From Acidiferrimicrobium sp. IK (GTDB lineage Bacteria; Actinomycetota; Acidimicrobiia; Acidimicrobiales; Palsa-688): a stretch of DNA of 62,027 nt. The position numbers and the translations under genes were made by a program. The stretch lies in the NCBI RefSeq assembly GCF_025499425.1, contig NZ_JAIMCB010000019.1, positions 1-62,027 on the forward strand, written 5' to 3'. Positions 1 to 8,439 of the stretch are shown piece by piece. Numbering within the stretch: position 1 is the stretch's first letter; each line of letters starts with the position of its first letter. Below the pieces are notes generated by a model. That model searched no databases and was not told where the DNA came from. It worked only from the letters and a program-made list of their open reading frames with translations.

Positions 1-117
1 GCCGGATGCGGCTTCACCAACATGGCCAACTACCGGGTCCGGATCCTCGGCCACTGCAACAACCTCGGCCGGCCGCTACCCTCAACACCGGTTGGTGCCA
101 CCCCACCTAAAGGGTGA
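1..117 (+). CDS. ISL3-family transposase, C-terminal fragment
   Basis: The frame is open from the first base and encodes 38 residues, including GFTNMANYRVRIL, before TGA at 115-117. ISL3 transposases end with a similar 'GFxNFxNYRxRxL' stretch after the DDE catalytic domain. Only this tail is present because the window cuts the gene, so no catalytic residue can be assessed. The family call rests on this motif plus the GGCTCTT-type terminus immediately behind it. The fragment is too short to exclude a related DDE family. Confidence 0.55.
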   Translation, partial: AGCGFTNMANYRVRILGHCNNLGRPLPSTPVGATPPKG

Positions 118-123
118 AGAGCC
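1..123 (+). mobile_element. right end of an ISL3-like insertion sequence
   Basis: The window opens inside an insertion sequence. The last codons of a transposase run into a terminus ending GGGTGAAGAGCC (112-123). Read inward this is GGCTCTTCACCC, and ISL3-family ends typically begin GGCTCTT. The transposase stop codon (115-117) lies inside the terminal repeat. The other end of the element is outside the window, so neither the target duplication nor the full length can be checked. Confidence 0.6.
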
Positions 124-206
124 GGATTGAATTCCAGATTCTCTCGGGGAATGCTGCGGATGGCACGGCCGATACAGCGTGCCGCCTCCTACGAAAGGTC
201 CAGTAC

Positions 207-2159
207 ATGAAGGGTCCTAACCGTCGTACCGCCGCCGCGCTCGGCGCCGCAGCGTCTCTCGTCACCGGCCTCGGGATGAGCTCGGTGGCGAGCGCGGCGC
301 CGGCAGCCACCACTGACCTCGCCGGCTCACGGCCCTCGTTCGCGACCAGCGGGACCGATACGGGGGCGGTCCCGGCGTCCACGCCGGTCGACTTCGAGAT
401 CGCCCTCAACCTGCCGAAGGAGGCCGCCGCCGAGCAGGAGGTGCAGGCCCTTTCCACTCCCGGCAGCCCGTCGTTCCGCAAGTTCTTGACCGCGGACCAG
501 TTCCGGGCCGCCTACGCGCCTTCCGCAGCTGCGACCGCGGCGGTGTCGTCGTGGGCCGAGAAGTCCGGGCTGTCGGTGGTGTCGGTCGCGCCGAGCCGGC
601 TCTACGTCGAGGTCGCCGGCACCGCAGCCCAGGCCGAGAACCTGACCGGCACGTCCCTGCACCACTACCAGTCCGGTGGGAAGGTCCTCACCGGCCCGAC
701 CAGCGACTACAAGGTGCCGGCTTCGCTGGCGTCGACGGTCGCGGGATTCGTCAACCTCGACGACAGCGACACGGCGCAGCCTGCCGCGAGCCTGCCCGGG
801 CCCCCGCCCGGGGTCCGCTACGGCGTGCAGCCGTGCTCGGCCTACTACGGCGAGAAGATCGCGACCGACAAGCCAAGTGCCTACGGCCAGAAGTGGCCCT
901 ACACCATCTGCGGCTACCACGCGACCCAGTACCAGAAGGCGTTCGGCCTATACGAAGGCATCCGAAACGGCGTAGACGGCAGGGGCGTCACCGTGGCGAT
1001 CACCGACGCGTACGCGTCGCCGACGATGCTGGCCGACGCCAACCAGTGGTCCCGGCAAAATGGCCTGCCGACCTTCGCGCCGGGGCAGTACACCCAGATC
1101 ACGCCGAACGCCGACGCCTACAGCCGGGAGCACGCCTGCGGGCCGCAGGGCTGGTACGGCGAGGAGAGCCTCGACGTGGAGGCCGTCCACGCCATGGCCC
1201 CGGGCGCCAACATCTTGTACTACGGGGGCGCCAACTGCGCCGGCGGCCTCAACAAGGCTTGGGCCAGCGCCATCGACCAGGGCAAGGCGAGCGTGGTGAC
1301 CGACTCGTGGACCTTCGGCAACGAGAACGTGTCCCCGGCAGCTCAGACCTTCTTCCAGAACTACCTCCTGGAAGCGGCCACCACCGGCATCACCGTGCAG
1401 TTCTCCTCCGGTGACAGCGGCGACGGCACGAGCGGAGGGACCAAGCCGTCGGCCAAGACGGTGGAGTTCCCGGCGTCCAACCCGTACGCCACCGGCGTGG
1501 GAGGCACCAGCACCGAGATCGGGGTCAACGGCCAGATCGTGTTCCAGCACGGCTGGTCCAGCGACTACTCGCAACTGAGCGCCGACGGCACGTCGTGGAC
1601 GCCGACGCCTCCTGGCACCTACTCCAGCGGCGCCGGGGGCGGCACCAGCGTGTTGTACAAGCAGCCCTTCTACCAGAAGGGTGTCGTGCCGGCATCGATC
1701 AGCAAATACTACGGATCGACGCCGATGCGGGCGGTACCCGACGTGGCCATGCCGGCCGACCCCAACACCGGTCTGCGCATCGGCGAGACACAGGTGTTCA
1801 AAGACGGCACCTACTACTCGACCTACCGCCTCGGGGGCACCAGCCTCTCCTCGCCGCTGTTCGCGGGGGTAATGGCCGACGCCATCCAGTACAACGGCTC
1901 GGCGGTGGGGCTGGTCAACCCGCTTCTCTACCGCAACGTCGACACGTCTGCCATCACCGACGTCTTGCCGCCGTCGTCGCCGACGGCCACGGTGCGGACC
2001 AATCTGGTCAACGGCGTCAACAACGCCAACGGCTACAGCTACGTGCTGCAGACCATCGACGTTCAGACCACGACCATCCACACCCTGCCCGGCTACGACG
2101 ACGAGACCGGGACCGGCACCCCCAACGGGGCGGCCTTCCTCCAGGCGATGAAGTACTAG
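207..2159 (+). CDS. secreted sedolisin (S53) serine-carboxyl peptidase with pro-domain
   Basis: This 650-residue protein is a probable secreted, acid-active endopeptidase of the pro-kumamolisin/sedolisin family. ATG at 207 is preferred over an upstream in-frame TTG at 114. It follows an AAAGG ribosome site and starts a classic signal peptide (basic start, hydrophobic Ala-rich core, ASA cleavage region near residue 30). Residues about 55-200 look like the inhibitory pro-domain. The catalytic set is visible: Glu319 and Asp323 in EESLD, oxyanion Asp403 in GDSG, and Ser546 in GGTSLSSP. The gene sits 83 bp downstream of an insertion-sequence end and converges with the ftsH-like gene, overlapping it by 4 bp. 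It was probably once flanked by different DNA upstream, so its promoter could lie in the insertion sequence. The family call is secure; the substrate is unknown. Confidence 0.93.
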   Translation: MKGPNRRTAAALGAAASLVTGLGMSSVASAAPAATTDLAGSRPSFATSGTDTGAVPASTPVDFEIALNLPKEAAAEQEVQALSTPGSPSFRKFLTADQFRAAYAPSAAATAAVSSWAEKSGLSVVSVAPSRLYVEVAGTAAQAENLTGTSLHHYQSGGKVLTGPTSDYKVPASLASTVAGFVNLDDSDTAQPAASLPGPPPGVRYGVQPCSAYYGEKIATDKPSAYGQKWPYTICGYHATQYQKAFGLYEGIRNGVDGRGVTVAITDAYASPTMLADANQWSRQNGLPTFAPGQYTQITPNADAYSREHACGPQGWYGEESLDVEAVHAMAPGANILYYGGANCAGGLNKAWASAIDQGKASVVTDSWTFGNENVSPAAQTFFQNYLLEAATTGITVQFSSGDSGDGTSGGTKPSAKTVEFPASNPYATGVGGTSTEIGVNGQIVFQHGWSSDYSQLSADGTSWTPTPPGTYSSGAGGGTSVLYKQPFYQKGVVPASISKYYGSTPMRAVPDVAMPADPNTGLRIGETQVFKDGTYYSTYRLGGTSLSSPLFAGVMADAIQYNGSAVGLVNPLLYRNVDTSAITDVLPPSSPTATVRTNLVNGVNNANGYSYVLQTIDVQTTTIHTLPGYDDETGTGTPNGAAFLQAMKY

Positions 2160-4057
2160 CCCCTGGGCGTAGCCGAATCTGAAGCGCCCGACCCGCCTCG
2201 GCGCCCCCGCAGGGGGTCGTCGAGGCGGGCCTCCTCCGCGGCGGGTATGGCGGTGAGGTCCACGACCGCGCTGCGATGGTCCTCGTCGGCTCCGGTGAGG
2301 ACCCCGCCGATCTCGTCTCCGATCAGCTCCTCGCGCTCCAAAAGGGCGTCGCGGAGGGCCTCGACGAGATGGCGGTTGTCGCCGAGGAGGCGCCGGACAT
2401 CGTCGCGGGCCGTGGCCAGTATCCGCTCCACCGCGGCCGTCCCGTCGTCATCGGCGAGCACCTTGGCCACCAGGTTGGGGGATCCGGGCGTCTGCACCGC
2501 GTCAAGCGAGCGGAGCCGGCCGGCCATGCCGAGCGACCCGACCATCTGCGCGGCGGCTTCGGTGGCGGCCTGGAGGTCGCCGGCGACCCCGCTGCTGGTC
2601 TCACCGAAGAACAGCTCCTCGGCCACCATGCCGCCCATCGCGATGCGGATCAGGGCCTCGATCTCGCTTTGGGAGCGGGTCCAGCGCTCCTCCACCTCCG
2701 AGTGGGACAGAAGGCCGAGCGCCGACCGGCGCTTGATGATCGAGAGCACCTCGAGCTTGCGGTGCGCCGCGACCAGCCACGCCACGGTGGCGTGGCCGGC
2801 CTCGTGGGTGGCGATGGCCCGCCGCTCGCTCTCGGCGTAGGCGACCGGCTGGGCCAATCCCAGCTCCTCGGTCAGCTTGGCCCGCTGGATGTCCTCCCAC
2901 GACAGGCGCTCCGCGCCGCGCCGCAGCGCCCACACCAGCGCCTCGTCGAGGAGATGCTCGAGCATCACCGGCGAGTAGCCGAAGGTCGTCGCGGCCAGGG
3001 TTTCGCGGCGGGACGGGTCGTCGAGGCCCGGGTCGTGGGCTTTGCGGGCCAGGTAGTAGTCGATGATCTCCCGGCGCCCGGCCCGGCTCGGGACGTCGAC
3101 GGTGATCGTCTTGTCGAACCGGCCGGGGCGCAGCAGGGCCGGGTCGAGGTCGCCGGCGCGGTTGGTGGCGCCGACGACGAGGATGTTGGCCGGAGCGACC
3201 CTGGGCTTGCGCAGGCGCCGCCCGGCGGGGAGCCACCGATTGAGCCCGTCGATCAGACCGCTCAGCAGCTGGACGGAGCGGGGAGGCTGGTCGAAGGACT
3301 GAAGCTGGATCAGCAGCTCGTTGACCACCCCCGAGACGCCCTCCCTGCCGCCGCCACCCATGCCGGAGCGGGCCGCGCCGATGGCGTCGATCTCCTCGAT
3401 GAACCCGATGGCGCCGCCCTCCCGCCGGGCGTGGGCCCGCAGCGCCTTGAAGTAGGAGCGGATCTTGCGGTTGGTCTGCCCGTAGTACATCGACTGGAAC
3501 GCCGAGGAGGACACGAAGAGGAACGGCACACCGGCCTCGGCTGCCATGGCCTTGGCCAGATAGGTCTTCCCGGTGCCGGGCGGCCCTTCGAACAGCACCG
3601 CCCTGCGGGCGCTGCCGCCCATCCGGTCCCGGAACGTCTTGTGGGCCAGGAACAGGTTGAGGGTCTTGATGACCTCTTCGACGACAGGCCCGACGCCGAC
3701 CACGTCGGAGAGGTCGGTGTCGATCTCGTCGGGCCGGTACAGCACGTGCGGGGAGCGGCCGGCCCCGAGCAGCGGGACCGCCAGAACCGCTACCAGCACC
3801 AGCATCAGCATTGCGGAGGGCAGGTAGGGGCCCCACCCGGCGGGGATGGCCAGGCGAAGCCCGAAGAAGGAGTGGGACCGGGGGTGACCGTCGGCGGCCG
3901 CGACGACCAGGGTCACGGCCCGTACCACCAGCGGAACGGCGACTACCGCCAGGATCACCGCGAGGCGCCGGAGCCGCCGGCGTCGCTGCGCTTCGCGGCT
4001 GTCGCTCACGTCAGCGGCGCGCAGCACCTCCGACCGGGCCAGGTGTGCGAGTTCCAA
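2156..4057 (-). CDS. ftsH: FtsH-like membrane AAA+ zinc metalloprotease
   Basis: This 633-residue ATP-dependent membrane protease has two N-terminal transmembrane segments (about 31-54 and 79-98), an AAA+ module and an M41 peptidase module. Visible motifs are Walker A GPPGTGKT (158-165), a Walker B segment FIEEID (219-224), an arginine-finger region RPGRFDK near 310, HEAGH zinc site (418-422) and a likely third zinc ligand Asp494. It differs from housekeeping FtsH in three ways: FIEEID replaces the usual FIDEID, MYYGQT replaces the typical pore loop, and an extra stretch of roughly 30 residues lies before the sensor region ILVVGATNR. The start is TTG, chosen because GAGGAG lies 7 bases upstream. 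It is probably an accessory paralogue, since nothing around it is a usual ftsH neighbour. Confidence 0.88.
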   Translation of the reverse strand: MELAHLARSEVLRAADVSDSREAQRRRRLRRLAVILAVVAVPLVVRAVTLVVAAADGHPRSHSFFGLRLAIPAGWGPYLPSAMLMLVLVAVLAVPLLGAGRSPHVLYRPDEIDTDLSDVVGVGPVVEEVIKTLNLFLAHKTFRDRMGGSARRAVLFEGPPGTGKTYLAKAMAAEAGVPFLFVSSSAFQSMYYGQTNRKIRSYFKALRAHARREGGAIGFIEEIDAIGAARSGMGGGGREGVSGVVNELLIQLQSFDQPPRSVQLLSGLIDGLNRWLPAGRRLRKPRVAPANILVVGATNRAGDLDPALLRPGRFDKTITVDVPSRAGRREIIDYYLARKAHDPGLDDPSRRETLAATTFGYSPVMLEHLLDEALVWALRRGAERLSWEDIQRAKLTEELGLAQPVAYAESERRAIATHEAGHATVAWLVAAHRKLEVLSIIKRRSALGLLSHSEVEERWTRSQSEIEALIRIAMGGMVAEELFFGETSSGVAGDLQAATEAAAQMVGSLGMAGRLRSLDAVQTPGSPNLVAKVLADDDGTAAVERILATARDDVRRLLGDNRHLVEALRDALLEREELIGDEIGGVLTGADEDHRSAVVDLTAIPAAEEARLDDPLRGRRGGSGASDSATPRG

Positions 4058-4202
4058 GACGGCGCTCCTCGGTCGATGTTTCTGCCACCGTAGGTACCGC
4101 GACGGAGGAGCTTCGACCCTCTTCCTGCTGTTCTGCCGGGTCCGGACCCGATTTCCCGGGAAAACCGCGCACAGAGGTCCGCCCGTCGCTGCGCGTACCG
4201 GT

Positions 4203-5051
4203 TCAGAGGTGGAGGGCGAGCCCCTCGTAGGCGGCGAGCACCTTGGGCCCGGCGGGCCCCGACCGTTCCTGGGCCTCGGCGAGGAGCCGGTCCATCTGGT
4301 CGTCGTCGTGGGCCGGGTCGTGGTGGAACATCACCAGCGTCGACACCCCGGCGCTGCGGGCCACCCGCAGCGCGTAGTCGATGGTGCAGTGGCCCCAGTG
4401 GGACTTCTCGGCGAACTCGGGGGCGGTGTACTGGGCGTCGTGGATCAACACGTCGGCGCCGTCGGCGAGGGCCAATACCCCTTCGTCGATCGACTCCAGG
4501 TCGAGCGGGGCCTGGTGGTCGCTGATGTAGGTGACCGTCGCGCCGTCCCACGACACCCGGTAGCCGACGGTGGCGCCGGTGTGGGGCACCGGCCGGACCC
4601 GCACCTTGGCGTTGCCGATGGCCAGGTCCTCGTCGGTGACGTCGTGGAACGAGATCCGGCCCCGCAGCTCCTGGAACTGCACCGGGAAGTACGGGGGGCG
4701 CATGAAGTTGCCGAACACGGTGCCTAGCGGCTCCCCGTCTTGGGCCGGCCCGTAGATGTCGAACTGCGCCCCCACCCGGTCCGCGGGAGGGAAGAACGGG
4801 AGGCCCTGGATGTGATCCCAATGGATGTGGGTGACCAGCGCGGTACCCCGGAAGCTGCCGTCGAGGGGCTGGGTCTCGCCGAAGCGGCGCAGGCCGGTGC
4901 CGAGGTCGAGGACGATGGGGTCCTCGCCCGGCACCCGCAGCGCGACGCACGCGGTGTTACCGCCGTAGCGCCGGGTGCTCTCTGATGGGCAGGGACACGA
5001 TCCCCTCACCCCGTAGAACTCGACTTCCACCGGTCCCCCTACCAAGGGCAA
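4203..5051 (-). CDS. metallo-beta-lactamase-fold hydrolase (PhnP/cyclic phosphodiesterase-like)
   Basis: The 282-residue protein has the metallo-beta-lactamase signature THIHWDHIQG, a typical N-terminal strand VEFYGVRGSCP with a conserved GGNTACV turn, and later metal ligands in PHTGATVGY, ISDHQAP and HDAQY. This arrangement is common in single-domain lactamase_B_2 proteins annotated as cAMP phosphodiesterase or PhnP-like hydrolases. A GTG eight codons inside (VEVEFYG) could be the true start, because the first residues MPLVGGP are not part of the fold. It lies 145 bp upstream of, and in the same direction as, the ftsH-like gene. The exact substrate cannot be read from the sequence. Confidence 0.8.
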   Translation of the reverse strand: MPLVGGPVEVEFYGVRGSCPCPSESTRRYGGNTACVALRVPGEDPIVLDLGTGLRRFGETQPLDGSFRGTALVTHIHWDHIQGLPFFPPADRVGAQFDIYGPAQDGEPLGTVFGNFMRPPYFPVQFQELRGRISFHDVTDEDLAIGNAKVRVRPVPHTGATVGYRVSWDGATVTYISDHQAPLDLESIDEGVLALADGADVLIHDAQYTAPEFAEKSHWGHCTIDYALRVARSAGVSTLVMFHHDPAHDDDQMDRLLAEAQERSGPAGPKVLAAYEGLALHL

Positions 5052-5137
5052 CGGGCCCTCGTATGTTCTGGGCGAGGTTACTTACCGGTTGCCGCAAGGG
5101 GTACCCGATGTGACGAGTGACTCATCCGCGATGGCGG

Positions 5138-5653
5138 TCACTCCGACCACGGGTCGCCGGAGTACGGGCGGCGGCGTTCGGGCGCACCGGCCCTTTTCCA
5201 CACCATGACCTTGCGCTTGAAGTAGCAGACCTCCTCGCCCCGCTGGTTGAACGCCTTGGTCTCGACGGTGACCACGCCTCGGTCGTCGCGCGACGTGGAC
5301 GGCTTCACGTCGAGCACCCTGGTCTCGGCGTAGATGGTGTCGCCGTGGAAGGTCGGCTTCTGGTGGCGGAGGGACTCGACCTCCAGGTTGGCGATCGCAG
5401 CGCCCGACACGTCCGGGACGCTCATGCCGAGGGCCAGGCTGTAGACCAGGTTGCCGACCACGACGTTCTTGCCCTGCACGCTCTCGTTCTCCGCGAACCA
5501 TGCGTTGGTGTGCAACGGGTGGTGGTTCATGGTGATCATGCAGAACAGGTGGTCGTCGTACTCGGTGATCGTCTTGCCGGGCCAGTGACGGTAGATGTCA
5601 CCGGGGACGAAGTCCTCGAGGTAGCGGCCGAAGGGGCGTTCGTGGGTCGTCAT
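5138..5653 (-). CDS. mch: MaoC-family mesaconyl-CoA hydratase (ethylmalonyl-CoA pathway)
   Basis: The 171-residue single hot-dog protein hydrates an enoyl-CoA. Segments such as HWPGKTITEYDDHLFCMITM, NHHPLHTN, GKNVVVGN, LGMSVPDVSG and SLRHQKPTFHGDTIYAET match what I recall of the short MaoC protein in the crotonyl-CoA carboxylase/reductase clusters of Streptomyces. That protein converts mesaconyl-CoA to beta-methylmalyl-CoA. The nearby methylsuccinyl-CoA dehydrogenase and CoA lyase supply its substrate and use its product, which strengthens the assignment. It starts with ATG at 5653 and is divergent from the methyltransferase gene with 58 bp between them. A more general enoyl-CoA hydratase role cannot be excluded without assay. 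Confidence 0.85.
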   Translation of the reverse strand: MTTHERPFGRYLEDFVPGDIYRHWPGKTITEYDDHLFCMITMNHHPLHTNAWFAENESVQGKNVVVGNLVYSLALGMSVPDVSGAAIANLEVESLRHQKPTFHGDTIYAETRVLDVKPSTSRDDRGVVTVETKAFNQRGEEVCYFKRKVMVWKRAGAPERRRPYSGDPWSE

Positions 5654-5711
5654 CGGCCCGCAGCGTAGGGTGCTGGCCCGAGTCGCGTCGTAGTGGGATC
5701 AAGGAGAACCG

Positions 5712-6362
5712 GTGCTGGAGTTGGAGCTGCGCAACGACGTCTATCGCCGCCCGCTGGCGACCGCGCTGGACCGCCTCGGTTTGCGGGAGGGTTGGCGTTG
5801 CGCCGACGTGGGGGCCGGCGCCGGCGATGTCAGCGTGGCGCTGGCCCAGGTGGTCGGCGCCGACGGGCGGGTGTACGCCGTGGACATCGACCCAGCGACG
5901 CGCGACGAGGTCGCGGCCGCGGCCGCGGAGGCCGGCCGGGCCCAGGTGGTGGCGTTGACCCAGGCCGGCGAAGAGCTGACCTTGCCGGAACCGGTGGATC
6001 TGGTGTTCTGCCGCTTCTTGTTGCTCCACGTCCACGAGCCGCTGGCGGTCCTTCGCCGGATGCGCGCCGCGGTCCGCCCCGGCGGGTGGGTGGTGGCGCA
6101 GGAGCCGATCACCTCGGCGGGCCGCATCGACGGCCGGCCGTTCTCCCACCTCGACGCCAGGGACCCTGACGTCGGAGCCCGGCTGCCGGCGCTGGCCCGC
6201 GAGGCCGGGCTGGACCTGGTCGACGCGTGGGCGGAGGCCCCGGCGTGGGCCGGTCCCGGACCCGTGGCGGACTACCTGGAGACGGTGACCGAGGTCTCCC
6301 CCGGCGACGACGCGGTGGTGTTGCCGCCGCTGGTGACCGTCGTGGCCCGCCGGCCGGTTTAG
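5712..6362 (+). CDS. class I SAM-dependent methyltransferase
   Basis: The 216-residue protein has a Rossmann methyltransferase fold. Motif I is DVGAGAGDVSVAL (about 32-44), an acidic ribose-binding residue lies in VYAVDID, and motif IV is VDLVFCRFLLLHV. It resembles the broad methyltransf_11/25 group that modifies small molecules. The start is GTG at 5712, set by AAGGAG at 5701-5706. The gene lies between mch and mcd and shares direction with mcd, 46 bp away. No substrate can be inferred; its position inside the ethylmalonyl-CoA genes may be incidental. Confidence 0.8.
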   Translation: MLELELRNDVYRRPLATALDRLGLREGWRCADVGAGAGDVSVALAQVVGADGRVYAVDIDPATRDEVAAAAAEAGRAQVVALTQAGEELTLPEPVDLVFCRFLLLHVHEPLAVLRRMRAAVRPGGWVVAQEPITSAGRIDGRPFSHLDARDPDVGARLPALAREAGLDLVDAWAEAPAWAGPGPVADYLETVTEVSPGDDAVVLPPLVTVVARRPV

Positions 6363-6408
6363 CTGCCCGGCTCGGGGACCGGGCCGGCACCGGCGGTATC
6401 GTCTCGCC

Positions 6409-8001
6409 ATGCCCGCCGCCGACCTCACCCTCGCCGCCGCCGCCCTCGACGCCGCCCAGGACGTGGTCGGGCGCGCCGTCGCCCACCTGGCCGGCCAGGG
6501 CCCCGCAGCGGTCGACGACAACCAGGCGGTCGCCTACGACCTGGCCCATGCGGCGTCCGCGGTGGCCACCGCCCGGGCCGGCCTGGCCTACGGGGCGCGT
6601 GGCGAGTCCGAGGCCAACCTGGCCGTGGCCTTCGCCGCCGACGCGGTGGCTGATCTCCTGGCCCGGCTGGCCGGCCGGGAGGCCCTCTGGGGGGTCGAGC
6701 CGGGCGCGCTGGACAGGACCCGGGCGCTTCTGGCGGCCTACCGCGACCCGGCGTGGCTGGCCGGCCTGGCCGGCATCGCCCCTCCCCGGCACCTCGACAG
6801 CGACTTCCAGCTGGTGGCCGAGACCTTCCGCCGGTTCGCGGAGGAGCGCATCGCCCCGCAGGCCGAGCGGATCCACCGCCAAAACGCCGACGTCCCCGAG
6901 GACATCATCTCCGGGCTCGGGGACCTCGGGGCTTTCGGGCTGTCGATCCCCGAGGCCTACGGCGGGTTCGCGTCCGGCGGCGAGAGCGACTACCTCGGCA
7001 TGGTGATCGCCACCGAGGAGCTGTCACGGGCCTCGCTGGGCGCCGGCGGGTCCCTGATCACCAGACCGGAGATCCTGGCCCGGGCGCTGGTGAAGGGCGG
7101 CACCGAGGCCCAGAAGCTGGAGTGGCTGCCGAAGCTGGCGACCGGTGAGATCATGGCCGGCGTCGCGGTGACCGAGCCGGACTACGGATCCGACGTAGCC
7201 GGCCTCACCGTGGCAGCGGCGCGAGACGGCGACGACTGGGTGGTGTCGGGCACCAAGACATGGTCGACCTTCGCGGCGCGCGCCGACGTGTTGATGCTGC
7301 TGGCGCGCACCGACCCGGACCGCAGCAAGGCGCACCGGGGCCTTTCGCTCTTCGTCGTTCCCAAAGAGCGCGCCGACGGTCACGGCTTCGTGCTGACCCA
7401 ACCCGGAGGGGGCCGGCTGGAGGGCCGGCCCATCGACACCATCGGCTACCGAGGCATGCACTCCTACGAGCTGGCTTTCGACGGCTGGCGGGTACCCCAC
7501 GCCAACCTGATCGGCGGCGACGAGGGCCTCGGGCGAGGCTTCTACCTCCAGATGGAAGGGTTCGAAAACGGCCGGCTCCAGACCGCGGCGCGCGCCGTGG
7601 GCGTAATGCAGGCCGCCTACGAAGCGGCCCGGGCCTACGCCGCGGAGCGCAAGGTGTTCGGCAAGCCGGTCGGCGACTACCAGCTGACTCAGGTCAAGTT
7701 GACCCGCATGGCCGCCAGCATCGCCGCCGCCCGCGAGTACATGTACGAAGTGGCCCGGCTGATGGCCAAGGGAGAGGGCGCCCTCGAAGCGTCGATGATC
7801 AAGGCCTACGTGTGCCGGGCCGCGGAGTCGGTGTCACGAGAGGCGATGCAGATCCACGGCGGAATGGGCTACGCGGAGGAGTACCCGGTCAGCCGGTACT
7901 TCGTCGACGCCCGGGTGCTGTCGATCTTCGAGGGAGCCGACGAGACCCTCGCCTTGAAGGTCGTGGCCCGCCGCCTGGTGGCCAACGCCGCCGAATCCTG
8001 A
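6409..8001 (+). CDS. mcd: (2S)-methylsuccinyl-CoA dehydrogenase
   Basis: This 530-residue acyl-CoA dehydrogenase carries an extra N-terminal helical region of about 120 residues before the standard fold. That architecture is characteristic of methylsuccinyl-CoA dehydrogenase. The core shows the substrate/FAD segment GVAVTEPDYGSDVAGL, GTKTWSTFAARADVL, the RLQTAARAVGVMQ helix, AYVCRAAESVSREAMQIHGGMGYAEEYP and a C-terminal FEGADETLALKVVARRL. The enzyme oxidises methylsuccinyl-CoA to mesaconyl-CoA with an FAD and electron-transfer flavoprotein. The next two steps are encoded at 5138-5653 and 8440-9372. ATG at 6409 is the first in-frame start. A generic short-chain acyl-CoA dehydrogenase is the alternative, but the N-terminal extension and neighbours make it less likely. 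Confidence 0.83.
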   Translation: MPAADLTLAAAALDAAQDVVGRAVAHLAGQGPAAVDDNQAVAYDLAHAASAVATARAGLAYGARGESEANLAVAFAADAVADLLARLAGREALWGVEPGALDRTRALLAAYRDPAWLAGLAGIAPPRHLDSDFQLVAETFRRFAEERIAPQAERIHRQNADVPEDIISGLGDLGAFGLSIPEAYGGFASGGESDYLGMVIATEELSRASLGAGGSLITRPEILARALVKGGTEAQKLEWLPKLATGEIMAGVAVTEPDYGSDVAGLTVAAARDGDDWVVSGTKTWSTFAARADVLMLLARTDPDRSKAHRGLSLFVVPKERADGHGFVLTQPGGGRLEGRPIDTIGYRGMHSYELAFDGWRVPHANLIGGDEGLGRGFYLQMEGFENGRLQTAARAVGVMQAAYEAARAYAAERKVFGKPVGDYQLTQVKLTRMAASIAAAREYMYEVARLMAKGEGALEASMIKAYVCRAAESVSREAMQIHGGMGYAEEYPVSRYFVDARVLSIFEGADETLALKVVARRLVANAAES

Positions 8002-8020
8002 ACCCCCAACGCCGCCAGGG

Positions 8021-8371
8021 CTAGCGGCGCGACGAAACGGCCGGGGGACCGTCCGCCACCCGGCGGGTCGCCCGGCGCCACTTGCGGCGCACGTCGCGGC
8101 GCTCCTCCTCGTCCAGGCCGCCCCAGATGCCGTACTCCTGGTTGGTGGTGACCGCGAAGATCAGGCACTCCTCCACCACCGGGCAGCCTCTGCAGATCTC
8201 CTTGGCCGCGTCGGCGCGCGCCATCGCGTCGCCGGTCACCCCGACCGGGAAGAACATCTCGGGGTCGATGTCACGGCAGGCGGAGGCGCTGCGCCACCCC
8301 TCGGCGTCCCAGACGGCTTTGGTCCACCCTGAGGCAACCGTTGCGGACGAGATCGATGACGTCGCTGACAT
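8021..8371 (-). CDS. WhiB-family iron-sulfur transcription factor
   Basis: The 116-residue protein has the four cluster-binding cysteines Cys32, Cys60, Cys63 and Cys69 (CxxC in CRGCPVVEEC), followed by the WhiB turn GIWGG (81-85) and an Arg-rich tail for DNA contact. WhiB proteins hold a redox- or NO-sensitive [4Fe-4S] cluster and usually act with the primary sigma factor. The start ATG has GGGAGAGG about 5 bases upstream. It lies between mcd and mcl and shares direction with mcl, whose stop is 68 bp upstream of its start, so it could be co-transcribed or have its own promoter. Which WhiB class it belongs to is not resolvable here. Confidence 0.93.
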   Translation of the reverse strand: MSATSSISSATVASGWTKAVWDAEGWRSASACRDIDPEMFFPVGVTGDAMARADAAKEICRGCPVVEECLIFAVTTNQEYGIWGGLDEEERRDVRRKWRRATRRVADGPPAVSSRR

Positions 8372-8402
8372 TGCTGCCTCTCCCGAGCCCTAGCGTGGTG
8401 TC

Positions 8403-8408
8403 ATATTA
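8403..8408 (-). promoter_or_regulatory. candidate -10 element for whiB
   Basis: On the minus strand this reads TAATAT, an unusually AT-rich hexamer in very GC-rich DNA, 31 bases upstream of the whiB start codon. No convincing -35 hexamer is seen at 16-18 bases, so this is a weak proposal. WhiB regulators often control their own promoters. Confidence 0.35.
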
Positions 8409-8439
8409 CGACTAAGTCACGCTAAAGAGCCAGGCGGCG

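Noticed and set aside
2276..4093. Long plus-strand frames opposite the ftsH-like gene (and similar long frames opposite or within other genes)
   Set aside because: They have no family motifs, unusual composition (His, Gly, Val and Arg runs) and lie opposite well-supported genes. High GC content leaves antisense frames open by chance.
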